Shown here piece after piece: positions 1 through 8,395 of a stretch of 64,000 nt of DNA (position 1 is its first letter; each line of letters begins with the position of its first letter). Source of the DNA: Ciceribacter ferrooxidans (GTDB lineage Bacteria > Pseudomonadota > Alphaproteobacteria > Rhizobiales > Rhizobiaceae); contig NZ_SDVB01000042.1 in the NCBI RefSeq assembly GCF_004137355.1, positions 1 through 64,000 on the forward strand, in the 5' to 3' direction. A model generated the notes under the pieces. It had not been told where the DNA came from and did not search any database. It saw only the letters and a program-made list of their open reading frames with translations. Made by a program: the position numbers and the translations under genes.

Positions 1-149
1 CGGCGCCGGTCCCGCCTCGCCGGACTTCGCATGGTCCGGTGTATCCGATGGCGGAACGGGGTTGATTCTACGACAGGTCGGAAGGGGGTGAATGAAAAAT
101 GGTATCGGTGATTGATTTTGTTGAGGAATTTGGCAATGAGACCCCGCAG

Positions 150-600
150 TGGGGCCGCTCACCCCCCTCTGTCCTGCCGGACATCTCCCCCACAAGGGGG
201 GAGATCGGCCTGCTGCCGGCGCTGCGGCCATTCCTCTCCCCTTGAGGGAGAGGAAGCGATTTCGGCAGCTTAGGCCGAAGGCGTAAGTGCCAGAAATCGC
301 AGGTGAGGGGGATGTCAAACAGGTGAAACCTACTCCCTCACTTGGAATTTCTAACACTTAGCTGAAGTAGGGCCTTGCACAGCCTTCGCGCGGCGTCGCG
401 CTCAGGCCTTCGTTCGCTCAAATCGATCCACCGGATCGATTTCCGGCCTTCGGCCAACGCTCCGAAGTCTCCCCCGCCGAGGGGGAGAAAAAGCCCTCAT
501 CCGCCTGCCGACACCTTCTCCCCGCAGGCGGGGAGAAGCGACAAGCGACACTGCCGCGGCCGCTCCCTCGCCCGCAGGGAGGGTGGGGAGGTGGGCATAC
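150..600. repeat. Rhizobial intergenic palindromic repeats
   Basis: The first 611 bases hold no convincing gene. They contain GC-rich palindromes of the kind scattered between rhizobial genes. Positions 183-191 and 197-205 form a 9-bp perfect stem (ATCTCCCCC/GGGGGAGAT). Positions 516-525 and 528-537 form a 10-bp perfect stem (TTCTCCCCGC/GCGGGGAGAA). Open frames here run through the repeats and have no ribosome-binding site or protein-like composition. The assignment to a repeat family comes from general appearance; no copy count could be made. Confidence 0.6.
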
Positions 601-611
601 GGTGGGCTCCG

Positions 612-968
612 TCACCACAGCAGGCCGAGGCCGGCGACGGTGATCACCAACGTGGCCGCGACCAGGGAGAGAAGGACGGCAAGCGCGATGTGGCGGTTGC
701 GCAGCGACCGTGGCACCGCCTCCTCGTCGCCGCGCATCGCCGTGTCGAAATCCTCCGACCGGTCGACGGGCCGGCCGGCCCGTTCGCCGGCGCGCGCCAG
801 ACCTGCCTCCTCGGCGGTCAGGGGCGTGCCGGCAGCTTCGCCATCGGTCTCCAGCGGGGCTGCCGCCGGATCGAAACCGCGTCGCTTGTCTCCGGTCAGC
901 CCCTGCTGGATGTCACCGCGGACCTGGGCGGCGGTGTCGCCCTCCTGACGGCGTCGGGGATCGGTCAT
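612..968 (-). CDS. Small single-pass membrane protein, unknown function
   Basis: Encodes 118 residues. The first ~90 are charged, Ala/Gly/Arg-rich and probably disordered. A single hydrophobic segment at about 93-115 (ALAVLLSLVAATLVITVAG) ends the protein, so it is probably tail-anchored with the charged part in the cytoplasm. It lies 29 bp downstream of the ferritin-like gene on the same strand and may be co-transcribed from the stress-type promoter upstream of that gene. No family is recognised. The reading frame is supported by codon use and context rather than by homology. Confidence 0.6.
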   Translation of the reverse strand: MTDPRRRQEGDTAAQVRGDIQQGLTGDKRRGFDPAAAPLETDGEAAGTPLTAEEAGLARAGERAGRPVDRSEDFDTAMRGDEEAVPRSLRNRHIALAVLLSLVAATLVITVAGLGLLW

Positions 969-997
969 CGTCTCCTCCGTGTCTCGCGGCCCGGCGG

Positions 998-1504
998 TCA
1001 GTGGCTCGCCTGGAGGTCGGCCTCGGCCCGGGCGAGGAAGGTCTTCACCGTCCGGCCGGTATTGGCGGCGAGCCAGTTCGCCATCGCCTCTTCCTGCTGC
1101 AGGATGGTTTCGAACACGGCCTTCGACTCGAGGTCGCCGACCGCCTCGGCCGCGGCGATCAGCACGCGATAGCTCTCGATCTCCATATGCTCGAAGGTGT
1201 AGCCCGCAAGGGTCCCCTTCACCACCTCGTCGCTTGCGAAGATGCCGCTCATCCCCTGCATGGTGGCAGTGAATTTGCCGGCGACATCCTTCAGCATCGA
1301 CGGATCGTCGTCGAGACGGTCGAGAACCCGTTCGAGCGCCTGCGACTGGCCGCGGGTCTCTTCGATGTGGTGCTCGATGCGGGTGCGCAGTTCCGGATAG
1401 TTGTCGAGCCGCTTGGCCTGCGAGGTGAGCATGGTGATCGCCTGCTGCTCCATGGCGTGGGCGTCCCGAATCCAGCCGATATAGTTGTCGCGCAGTTCGC
1501 TCAT
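998..1504 (-). CDS. Ferritin-like DUF892 (YciE/YciF-type) stress protein
   Basis: Encodes 168 residues from ATG at 1504. The frame is open a further 59 codons upstream, but that part is low-quality Arg-rich sequence, and the chosen start gives the usual family N-terminus (MSELRDNYIGWIRDAHAMEQ). The four-helix ferritin-like fold is suggested by spaced acidic and histidine residues: HAMEQQ near 16-21, IEHHIEETRGQ near 41-51, TFEHMEIESY around 105, and ILQQEEAMANW around 135. Proteins of this type are typical of alphaproteobacterial general-stress regulons. A GGAAC-N16-GGTT element sits 45 bp upstream of the start. The exact role (metal binding or peroxide protection) is not known. Confidence 0.88.
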   Translation of the reverse strand: MSELRDNYIGWIRDAHAMEQQAITMLTSQAKRLDNYPELRTRIEHHIEETRGQSQALERVLDRLDDDPSMLKDVAGKFTATMQGMSGIFASDEVVKGTLAGYTFEHMEIESYRVLIAAAEAVGDLESKAVFETILQQEEAMANWLAANTGRTVKTFLARAEADLQASH

Positions 1505-1548
1505 GGCGTCTCTTCTCCGTGTTTTATTTCGATTGTCGAGAAAGGGAG

Positions 1549-1573
1549 AACCTCGGGAGGCCTCAAGGGTTCC
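1549..1573 (-). promoter_or_regulatory. Putative EcfG-type promoter of the ferritin-like gene
   Basis: Read on the minus strand, GGAAC (1569-1573), a 16-bp spacer, then GGTT (1549-1552). The EcfG/RpoE2 consensus is GGAAC with a TT-ending -10 element 16-17 bp downstream (CGTT in most species). The -10 end is 45 bp from the start codon. Confidence 0.6.
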
Positions 1574-1696
1574 CTGCATGCTCGCCGATATGCCGCAGGT
1601 CATCGACAAAGGATCGCCGCGCCGCCGCGACATCGGCATGGCCGCGGACGCGCAGACGGCGGTCGCGCCGAGAGCGACCACCCGTCGAGGGCGCAG

Positions 1697-1722
1697 GGAA
1701 CCATTTGGCCTTGGCCCCGGTT
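1697..1722 (+). promoter_or_regulatory. Putative EcfG-type promoter of the CBS-domain gene
   Basis: GGAAC at 1697-1701, a 17-bp spacer and GGTT at 1719-1722, 107 bp upstream of the CBS gene. The same motif pair recurs upstream of other stress-type genes in this window. Confidence 0.5.
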
Positions 1723-1828
1723 TGGCACATGAGCGCCGTATCCGTCGGAGAGAGCGTCATGGCGGCCGCAAGTCGCCTTGCCTCCCGCGGATGACGGCGT
1801 CGTCTTCACTCACGAAAGGAGCATTGCC

Positions 1829-2254
1829 ATGAAAGTATCCGACATCATGTCGCGCGACGTCCAGGTCGCCAGCCCGCACCAGAGCATCGCCGAGATCGCC
1901 AAAATCATGGCCGACCGGGAGATCGGCTTCATGCCCGTCGGCGAGGATGACCGGCTGATCGGGACCGTCACCGACCGTGACCTCGTCACCCGTGCACTCG
2001 CCGATGGCCTCGGCACCGACGCGAAGGTGCGCGAGGTGATGACGCGTGACGTCAAATACTGCTTCGAGGACGAGGATCTCGCCGAGGTGACGCGCAACAT
2101 GGGCAAGATCAAGGTCCGCCGCCTGCCGGTGGTGAACCGTGACAAGCGGCTGACCGGCGTCGTCTCGATCGGCGATGCCGCGCTCGGAGATGCGCAGGCC
2201 GCCGGTTCGGGCCTCAGCAAGGTCGCTCGTCCGGGCGGCGCCCACGCGCACTAG
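1829..2254 (+). CDS. Tandem CBS-domain protein
   Basis: Encodes 141 residues from ATG at 1829, preceded by AAAGGAG at 1816-1822. Two CBS domains fill the protein. The first, about 1-60, starts MKVSDIMSRDVQVASP and ends in GTVTDRDLVTR. The second, about 65-125, starts VREVMTRDVKYCFEDEDL and ends in VSIGDAAL. Stand-alone CBS pairs of this kind bind adenine nucleotides and often belong to stress regulons; this copy has no attached enzyme domain. It converges with the sigma-factor gene. Residues after ~130 are a short basic tail. Confidence 0.9.
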   Translation: MKVSDIMSRDVQVASPHQSIAEIAKIMADREIGFMPVGEDDRLIGTVTDRDLVTRALADGLGTDAKVREVMTRDVKYCFEDEDLAEVTRNMGKIKVRRLPVVNRDKRLTGVVSIGDAALGDAQAAGSGLSKVARPGGAHAH

Positions 2255-2402
2255 AAGCGATGCATGCACCATGAGCCGGCGCGGGCCGCGTTCCGCGTCG
2301 GCTGCCGGGTCGGGCGCTCGCGCCTGCAGGCAAAACACGCATGGAGGAATATGCATCGCCGAAGTCCTCGACCGCATCTACCACAACGCCTGAGGCGCCA
2401 GT

Positions 2403-2924
2403 TCACGGCATCGAGTTGGCAAGCTCGGCGGATTCTCCAAGCTCCATCTGCAGCCGCTGACGGGCACGGAAGAGGCGGCTTTTCACCGTTCCGACCGCGC
2501 AACCGCAGATGACGGCCGCATCCTCGTAGCGCTCGCCGAGCATCACGACCAGGACGATGATCTCGCGATGGTGTTGCGGCAGGCGCGAAAGGGCGCGCTT
2601 GACGTCGGAAAGACGCAAGGTGCCTTCCTGGTCGGCGGCGATCTGGGGCATCTGCGAGACGCAGTCCTCTATTCCGACCGGCTCGCGATCGGCCGTGCGC
2701 CTCCGGGTGAGAAAGGTATTGCGCATGATGGTGAAGAGCCAGGACTTGAGGCGGGTGCCGCGTTCGAACTTGTCGAGGTTGGCGAGCGCCTTCATCAACG
2801 TCTCCTGCACCAGGTCGTCGGCATCGTCCGGTTTTCGGCAGAGAGACCTGGCGAAGGCGCGCAGGGCCGGTATAAGGTCGACGAGCTCGTGATGCGCAAC
2901 GGTTCCTTGCGGATACGTGGTCAC
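2403..2924 (-). CDS. EcfG-type (ECF15) general stress sigma factor
   Basis: Encodes 173 residues. Region 2 covers about 10-75 and carries the -10 recognition helix DADDLVQETLMKALANLDKF, followed by LKSWLFTIMRN. Region 4 covers about 105-160, with LPQHHREIIVLVVMLGERYEDAA and the recognition helix CGCAVGTVKSRLFRARQRL. This pattern is that of the alphaproteobacterial EcfG group, which directs the general stress response and is released by the PhyR-NepR partner switch. A perfect EcfG promoter lies 46 bp upstream, which suggests autoregulation. A NepR-like ORF is divergent. No PhyR or sensor kinase is in the window, so this may be a second EcfG copy, as is common in Rhizobiaceae. Confidence 0.92.
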   Translation of the reverse strand: MTTYPQGTVAHHELVDLIPALRAFARSLCRKPDDADDLVQETLMKALANLDKFERGTRLKSWLFTIMRNTFLTRRRTADREPVGIEDCVSQMPQIAADQEGTLRLSDVKRALSRLPQHHREIIVLVVMLGERYEDAAVICGCAVGTVKSRLFRARQRLQMELGESAELANSMP

Positions 2925-2969
2925 GACCGGTAATCCTCTTGGTTGGCAGCAGTGCGGGTGTTCCCGGTC

Positions 2970-2994
2970 AACGCGACAGGCCGGTCCTGGTTCC
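2970..2994 (-). promoter_or_regulatory. EcfG consensus promoter of the sigma-factor gene
   Basis: On the minus strand, GGAAC (2990-2994), a 16-bp spacer and CGTT (2970-2973). This is an exact match to GGAAC-N16-CGTT. It lies between the sigma-factor gene and the divergent NepR-like gene and points at the sigma factor. Confidence 0.75.
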
Positions 2995-3157
2995 CGAGAC
3001 TTCTACGTCAAGTTGCCTGCGCTCGTCCGCGGCGAATGCGTTGAAAAGGATCGCGCCGGGGCATATTCTGCCCGCGAGGAGAGCAAATTCTCCTCGCCAT
3101 GTTCCATCGTGCGTTTCGACCTTGCGAGCGGCGCGCGGCAATCTCCGGGGACCAGGC

Positions 3158-3325
3158 TTGAGCGAAACCGAAGACCGAAATAGCCGCAGGACGGCCGGCA
3201 AGGGCGTCGACGCGAAGCTGCGACAGCTTCTGGCCGAGATCGAAAGCTGCCCCGTTCCGCCGCGCATCGAGGCACTCGCGAAAGAGCTTCAGGCGGCCCT
3301 CGACCTGCGGGCCGAGAAGAAGTAG
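3158..3325 (+). CDS. NepR-like putative anti-sigma factor
   Basis: A 55-residue product starting at TTG 3158; an upstream ATG in frame would add an unlikely Arg/Ser-rich leader. The core, residues ~17-50, contains KLRQLLAEIESCPVPPRI followed by EALAKELQAAL. This resembles the NepR core, in which a short helix (LRxxYDDVVxEPVPDRF) and a second helix (LDLLxQLD) clamp the EcfG sigma factor. It is divergent from the EcfG-type sigma gene, as expected for a regulatory pair. The similarity is short and the non-ATG start is inferred, so the function is tentative. Confidence 0.5.
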   Translation: MSETEDRNSRRTAGKGVDAKLRQLLAEIESCPVPPRIEALAKELQAALDLRAEKK

Positions 3326-3334
3326 GCCCGGCCC

Positions 3335-3568
3335 TCAACCGCCGAAGCGCGGTTCGGGAAACACCAGGCGGTCGTCGATCGGCAGCAGGCGGCCTTTGAG
3401 ATCGAGGCTGCGAAGGACGGGCGGCGTGTCGCTCTTGCGCTCCGAGCGCAGCTTCTTTGCCGCGGCGAGCGCCAGGTGATAGCTCGGATAGGCCGGCGAG
3501 CGCAGGCCGCGCCCGATGAAGCACCAGCCGTTCGAATGCGGTATGATGTCCAAGAATTCCCGTTCCAT
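3335..3568 (-). CDS. Small hypothetical protein
   Basis: Encodes 77 residues starting MEREFLDIIPHSNGWCFIGR. The layout (a short strand-rich start, then PSYHLALAAAKKLRSERKSD) recalls small DUF2188-like proteins in which a W/F-rich hairpin precedes one helix, but the match is not strong. It sits 30 bp downstream of treZ on the same strand and converges with the NepR-like gene. No function is assigned. Confidence 0.6.
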   Translation of the reverse strand: MEREFLDIIPHSNGWCFIGRGLRSPAYPSYHLALAAAKKLRSERKSDTPPVLRSLDLKGRLLPIDDRLVFPEPRFGG

Positions 3569-3598
3569 TTTCCTCTTCTCCCTTCGTCTTTCCTAACG

Positions 3599-5473
3599 TC
3601 ACCCATGCCGGCCGGCAGCGAGGCAGACGGCGTAGGGTGCAAGCTCGAGCGCGCCGGTTCGTGCCGTCGTCGCATCCTTCGGCCAGCGGTGGACGATCCG
3701 TCCCTCAACGGCCGGCACTTCTGATAGTGAACGGGTGAGGTTGGCGCGCAGTTCCAGTTTTCCTTCCGCGAATCCCCAGTCGACGGCGATGAGGCCGTCC
3801 CTCTGCTCGACGATCCTGCCGCCCATGGCCGTCGCACCGGCGGTGAGCGGCCAGACGAACCGCCGACGCGCCTCGATCAGGTCGCCGACGAAAGCGCGAT
3901 AGGCCCGGCCTTGCTCCGTCTCCGCGGCCGCCCAGTCCAGCTTCGAGGCCTCGAACGTCTTGCGGTCGTTCGGGTCCGGCAGTCCCTCGATGTCGGTCGA
4001 ATGGTGCGAGTCGTGGCCGAAATTGCGCGCTTCCCTGAGCCTGCCCTGGTAATCGGCCTCGCGGACCTCCTCCGGGTGATCGCAGAAGAAGACGAAGGGC
4101 CGTTCGCAGGCGAATTCCTCGCCCATGAAGATGAGCGGGATCTGCGGAGAGAGCAGGAGGACCGCCATCAGGGCGTCGGCGAGCTGCGGATTGGTGAGGG
4201 ATCGCAGCCGCTCCCCGAAGGCGCGGTTGCCGATCTGGTCGTGGTTCTGCAGGAAGTTGACGAAGGCGCCCGGCGGCAGATGGCTGCTCGGCTCCCCGAC
4301 CGGCTTGCCGTCAAGCGTGGGGCGTGGCTCTCCCTGATAGACGAAGCCCTCCGCCAGAGCGCGCTGGACGAGCCGGAAAGGATTGGCCGAAAAGTCGAGA
4401 TAATAGCCAGCCGTCTCTCCGGTCGCGATCACGTGGGCCACGTGATGGAAATCGTCGTTCCACTTGGCGACGAAGGGCCTCGTCCCGTCCGGCTGCACCT
4501 CCATCGGTCCGGTGACGTTGCGGGCATCCTCTATGATGAGGTGGACCCGGCGGCCGGGAAATGCCGCGGCGACACGGGCTCCGAGTTCCGTCAGCAGTGC
4601 CGGCCTGCCGGGTTTGTCGACGAAGTGGTCGACGGCGTCGAGGCGCAGGCCGTCGATGAAGTATTCCTCGAGCCAGTAGAGTGCGTTCTTGACGACGAAA
4701 TCACGGGCAGGCTGCTTGCCGAAGTCGGGCGCCGGCCCCCAAGGGGTCTCCCGCTCCGGATCGAAGAAGTCGGGCGCGTAATGCGTGAGATAATTCCCAT
4801 AGATGCCGAAGTGATTATAGACGACGTCGAGCACCACCATCATCCCGAGGCCGTGGGCCGCGTCGATGAAGTGTTTCATGTCGTCCGAACTGCCATAGGC
4901 GACGTGGGGCGCGTATTGCAGCACGCCGTCATAGCCCCAGCCGCGCTCGCCGTGGAAGGCGGCGACCGGCATCAGCTCGAGCGCCGTGATACCGAGTTCG
5001 GCAAGTTCGTGCAGCCTCTCGGCAGCGGCCCGGAAGGTTCCTTCGGGGGTGAACGTTCCGACGTGAAGCTCATAGAACACCGCTTCGTGCCATGGCCGGC
5101 CGCGCCAGCCGGTATTCCTCCAGGTATAGGCGGTGGGATCGACGACGAGCGACGGGCTCTCGGTTCCCGAGACCTGGGCCCTGGACGCCGGGTCCGGCAC
5201 AGCCCTTCCGTCCGGCAGCACGAAGGAATAGGGGGTGCCGGGGTGCACGTCCTGCGCGACATGCTCGAACCAGCCGCCGTCGTGAGGCGCCATCTCGCGG
5301 TCACCACGCCCTTCGATCCGCAGGCGCATGTGGGAACATGCCGGCGCCCAGATGCGAAAGCAGACCTCGCCCTGCGAGAGGATCTCCGCGCCCCAGCTCT
5401 TTCGGAAAAAGCGCCTCTCGCCAGGAAAGACATTTGCCTTCACCTGCCGCGACGTGTGGTGCCGCCCCTCCAT
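3599..5473 (-). CDS. treZ: Malto-oligosyltrehalose trehalohydrolase
   Basis: Encodes 624 residues, the usual length for TreZ, a cytoplasmic GH13 enzyme that releases trehalose from maltooligosyl-trehalose. An N-terminal carbohydrate-binding module (about 20-110) carries VCFRIWAPACSHMRLRIEG. The GH13 barrel follows, with VFYELHVGTFTPEGTF, VVLDVVYNHFG, the nucleophile region GLRLDAVDHF, the acid/base region VHLIIEDARN and the transition-state Asp in NFLQNHDQIGNRAFG. The partner TreY, which makes the substrate, is not in the window. Glycogen synthase is directly upstream, so glycogen-like glucan is the likely source. An EcfG-type promoter in the 60-bp gap from glgA would let stress raise trehalose output separately from glgA. 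Confidence 0.93.
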   Translation of the reverse strand: MEGRHHTSRQVKANVFPGERRFFRKSWGAEILSQGEVCFRIWAPACSHMRLRIEGRGDREMAPHDGGWFEHVAQDVHPGTPYSFVLPDGRAVPDPASRAQVSGTESPSLVVDPTAYTWRNTGWRGRPWHEAVFYELHVGTFTPEGTFRAAAERLHELAELGITALELMPVAAFHGERGWGYDGVLQYAPHVAYGSSDDMKHFIDAAHGLGMMVVLDVVYNHFGIYGNYLTHYAPDFFDPERETPWGPAPDFGKQPARDFVVKNALYWLEEYFIDGLRLDAVDHFVDKPGRPALLTELGARVAAAFPGRRVHLIIEDARNVTGPMEVQPDGTRPFVAKWNDDFHHVAHVIATGETAGYYLDFSANPFRLVQRALAEGFVYQGEPRPTLDGKPVGEPSSHLPPGAFVNFLQNHDQIGNRAFGERLRSLTNPQLADALMAVLLLSPQIPLIFMGEEFACERPFVFFCDHPEEVREADYQGRLREARNFGHDSHHSTDIEGLPDPNDRKTFEASKLDWAAAETEQGRAYRAFVGDLIEARRRFVWPLTAGATAMGGRIVEQRDGLIAVDWGFAEGKLELRANLTRSLSEVPAVEGRIVHRWPKDATTARTGALELAPYAVCLAAGRHG

Positions 5474-5504
5474 GTTTCGCCCCTTCGTGTCCTCGTGCGC
5501 CAGT

Positions 5505-5530
5505 AACCGCGCATGGCACGAAAAGGTTCC
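5505..5530 (-). promoter_or_regulatory. Putative EcfG-type promoter of treZ
   Basis: On the minus strand, GGAAC (5526-5530), a 17-bp spacer and GGTT (5505-5508), ending 32 bp upstream of the treZ start in the short glgA-treZ gap. Trehalose synthesis is a known output of general stress responses in rhizobia. Confidence 0.55.
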
Positions 5531-5533
5531 ACC

Positions 5534-7042
5534 TCAGCGTGCCAGCCGGCGGGCGGAACGGCGGCTCGGCCCCGGCTCGGACGTTCGCACGTCCGTCGCC
5601 TGTTCGATGGTCGTTCCCGTCAGTCGTTCGTAGAGCCTCGCATACTCCCTGGCGCTGCGGTCCCAGGAAAAGCGGGCCTTCATCGCCTGACCGCGCAGCC
5701 GTGCCCAATGATTGCCGTCTCTGTAGGCGTGGAGTGCGCGATTGAGAGCGTGGCGAAGCGCATCCACGGTCACGGGATGGAACTGGAAGCCCGTTGCGAC
5801 ACGCGCCGAGAGTGCCGCGACATTGGCATCGATGACCGTTTCGGAAAGCCCGCCTGTGCGGGAGACGATCGGAACGGAGCCGTAGCGCAGCGCATAGAGC
5901 TGCGTCAGTCCGCACGGCTCGAAGCGCGACGGCTGGATAATCGCGTCCGCACTGCCGTGAATGAGATGTGCCAGGTGCTCCTCGTACCCGATATAGACCG
6001 ACATCCGGCCTGGATGGGCACGCGCGAGCGACTCCAGTTGCTGTTCGATCGACCGGTCGCCGCGGCCGCAGATCACGAGCTTTCCTCCTTTCGAAAGGAA
6101 GTCGTGTACCGCCGCGGCGAGCAGGTCCATGCCCTTCTGCCATGTGAGGCGGCTCACGACACCGAACAAGGGGCCGGGATCGGTGTCGAGCCCGAGGCGC
6201 TGCAGCAGGATCTTCTTGTTCTTCTCCTTCTGCCGCGGATTGGTTGCTCCGTAGTTGTAGGGAAGGTGGGGATCGGTCGTCGGGTCCCACACCTCCTCGT
6301 CGACGCCGTTGACGATGCCGACGAGATCGTCACGGCGGGTGCGCAGGACGCCGTCCATGCCCATGCCGAAGCGCGGGGTCAGGATTTCGCGGGCATAGGT
6401 CGGGCTGACGGTGGTGATCGCATCGGCGTGGAGGAGGCCGCCCTTCAGGTAGCTGATGCCACCGTAATACTCCATGACCTCGGTGCGGTAGTGGGAAGCC
6501 GGCAGATCGAGAAAGGGCAGGAGGCTCGCGTCGAACTGCCCCTGGAATGCGAGGTTGTGGACGGTCAGCACTGTCGGGATGCCGCAATCGCGCTGCCGCA
6601 TGTAGACGGGGGTCAGCGCTGCCTGCCAGTCGTGGACATGGACGACGTCCGGCTTCCAGCCGGGCAGTGCGCCGCGGGCGATTTCCGCACCCGCGAGCGA
6701 CAGCACCGCGAACCGCTTCCAGTTGTCGCCGAAGTCCTGTCCGTTTTCGTCGCTGTAGGGGCCGCCGGCGCGGTGGAACAGGGAAGGCGCATCGAGGACG
6801 ATGATCTCGCCGGCGCCGGTCCTCGCCTTCTTCAGCGTCACTGGTTCGCTGAGAAGGTTCATCTCGGCGATCGGGACCAGCACGCCTGCGAGCCGCTCCA
6901 GCACTGTGCCGTAGCCGGGAAGGAGCGTGGTGGTGGAGACCCCGAGATTTGAAAGCGCCTTCGGCAGCGCGCCGGTCACATCCGCGAGCCCCCCGGTTTT
7001 CGCAAAGGGAAAGAACTCCGAGGTTACTGCCAGAACCTTCAT
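5534..7042 (-). CDS. glgA: Glycogen synthase (ADP-glucose type)
   Basis: Encodes 502 residues of a GT5 enzyme that extends alpha-1,4-glucan from ADP-glucose. The N-terminus MKVLAVTSEFFPFAKTGG holds the KxGG-type ADP-glucose motif, followed by LADVTGALPKAL. The catalytic C-terminal Rossmann half starts near FGVVSRLTWQKGMDLL. The motif PSRFEPCGLTQLYALRYG supplies the conserved Glu and the sugar-nucleotide loop, and SRTGGLSETV closes the site. The gene precedes treZ on the same strand. The last ~25 residues (ATDVRTSEPGPSRRSARRLA) are a basic extension without family features. Confidence 0.95.
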   Translation of the reverse strand: MKVLAVTSEFFPFAKTGGLADVTGALPKALSNLGVSTTTLLPGYGTVLERLAGVLVPIAEMNLLSEPVTLKKARTGAGEIIVLDAPSLFHRAGGPYSDENGQDFGDNWKRFAVLSLAGAEIARGALPGWKPDVVHVHDWQAALTPVYMRQRDCGIPTVLTVHNLAFQGQFDASLLPFLDLPASHYRTEVMEYYGGISYLKGGLLHADAITTVSPTYAREILTPRFGMGMDGVLRTRRDDLVGIVNGVDEEVWDPTTDPHLPYNYGATNPRQKEKNKKILLQRLGLDTDPGPLFGVVSRLTWQKGMDLLAAAVHDFLSKGGKLVICGRGDRSIEQQLESLARAHPGRMSVYIGYEEHLAHLIHGSADAIIQPSRFEPCGLTQLYALRYGSVPIVSRTGGLSETVIDANVAALSARVATGFQFHPVTVDALRHALNRALHAYRDGNHWARLRGQAMKARFSWDRSAREYARLYERLTGTTIEQATDVRTSEPGPSRRSARRLAR

Positions 7043-7244
7043 TGCGGGTTCCCGTGCCTTCTCCGGTTCGTGTCGGACAAAGATCGATGACTATCGACCA
7101 TCCTGATGCTGTGCGTTGGGGATGCCCCGGACGTCCGCCGGGAGAATGAATTTCGTGCCCCTGATGGCTGGAATAATGTGGGCGTGTGACAAAAGTTCCA
7201 GCGCCGGGCCCCGCATCCGCAATGTTTGTCTCCATAAAGCCAAA

Positions 7245-7270
7245 GCCCCGTCGCCTGGTGGCGACGGGGC
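7245..7270 (-). terminator. Intrinsic terminator after the 50-residue membrane protein gene
   Basis: A perfect 11-bp stem (7245-7255 and 7260-7270, GCCCCGTCGCC/GGCGACGGGGC) with a TGGT loop. Read on the minus strand it is followed by a T-rich run (TTTGGCTTTA). It ends transcription of the small gene at 7421-7573 before it reaches glgA. The rest of the 7043-7420 gap shows no gene and must hold the glgA promoter, which was not identified. Confidence 0.8.
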
Positions 7271-7420
7271 CCTGGGAGGATTGTGCCGAGCGTTGCGTAT
7301 CCGCTCCGGCAGTCTCACAACACGGGGATCACACGGATGTTTCCTCCATATCCGAAACTTTTTCGCTCGGATCGGCGCGCAACGTGTCTGTGCGTGGGTG
7401 CGGCGTGCCTCGGAACGGTC

Positions 7421-7573
7421 CTACTGCTCAACGGCGTGCGGAGGATAATTGCCCTGATCCGTCCTGGTCGTGTTGCCTTCCTCGCCGAGGAAGAGCCAGG
7501 CCAGAAGCAGGATCGCGAGGGCGGCGACGAGAAGGCCGACGACCGTGCGCGTGCGTTTGGTTCCTGATGTCAT
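7421..7573 (-). CDS. 50-residue single-pass membrane protein
   Basis: A short gene with ATG at 7573 preceded by AGGAAACGGAG. The product begins MTSGTKRTRT, has one strong transmembrane helix at about 11-29 (VVGLLVAALAILLLAWLFL) and ends in a polar tail (GNYPPHAVEQ). Positive residues before the helix predict a cytoplasmic N-terminus. It has an EcfG-type promoter upstream and a strong terminator downstream, so it is a complete single-gene unit, probably stress-induced. The function is unknown. Confidence 0.72.
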   Translation of the reverse strand: MTSGTKRTRTVVGLLVAALAILLLAWLFLGEEGNTTRTDQGNYPPHAVEQ

Positions 7574-7637
7574 CTCCGTTTCCTGCGCTGTCGCCTCAAT
7601 GACGGCTCCGCAGACGCCGCGGACCCGGCGGGCCTCT

Positions 7638-7662
7638 AACCATTCCGGCGAGGGCTTGTTCC
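7638..7662 (-). promoter_or_regulatory. Putative EcfG-type promoter of the 50-residue membrane protein
   Basis: On the minus strand, GGAAC (7658-7662), a 16-bp spacer and GGTT (7638-7641), ending 65 bp upstream of the start codon. Confidence 0.58.
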
Positions 7663-8395
7663 TTCACGCGGATGTGATCGTGACCGATGCCGTTTGCCGG
7701 CCGGGATTTGCGGGAGGTTGCGAGTCCGGGGCCGGCGATCCGGCGGCCTGCGGCGGTGCCCGAGGGACGCTCGGCGTGTGGCTCCGCGTTGCCGGTGACG
7801 CTGGAGGCGTTGTGGAGGATGCATGGAAGGGATAGATCGGCGAACGTTACATCCAAGTATATCCGGTAATATTTTGCTTTTCGGCGGCCGGCTGTAGGCC
7901 AATCGAAACACAGAGCCCCGCCTTTTCACGTTTTTGTCCCGATGTGAGGCAGTAAATTCTTCGCTTCCGGCGCACCGGAAACCAACGGCAACGTTCCCGT
8001 GGCTGCCCTCCTGATCCATATTCCCCTAAAAATTCAGGGAACATTACTGAGCGAACCCGGCGAGGCGTCGCCATTCTGCTTTCGCGCCGCCAAGCGGAAA
8101 ATAGCCCTTTTTAGGTTATTCCGGGCCACTTTTCGCCGAAAGAGGTATAAGTCGCCCCCGCTCATTTGGGGGTTTTTGGGAATATGCTGTATCCGTTGAA
8201 ATCGGTCGGTGCTCCAGATGCAGTATTCGGCTCACCCATGAGGGTTAGCTCCATCGAATATATAACCCAATATAGTCGTTTTCTTTACGGACAATTCATA
8301 TTATTGTCTGTTGCTAATATAAGAGGGCTGAGGGGGCTGCCTGCGCGCCCAACGGCCTCAGAGTACCGAGTAGCTGTGTAAAAAGGGAGCAGACC
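7663..8395. other. Long intergenic region upstream of the LuxR-type gene
   Basis: No gene is supported. From about 8200 the sequence becomes much more AT-rich than its surroundings. Within it GACAAT (8290-8295) and ATTGTC (8303-8308) form an inverted repeat with a 7-bp spacer, about 90 bp upstream of the LuxR-type start, a possible operator. A GGGAG ribosome-binding site lies at 8385-8389. Confidence 0.4.

Noticed and set aside
2264-2400. Short open frames between the CBS and sigma-factor genes
   Set aside because: They are short with no family signature. One frame ends in IAEVLDRIYHNA, which looks protein-like, but no start or homologue supports it.
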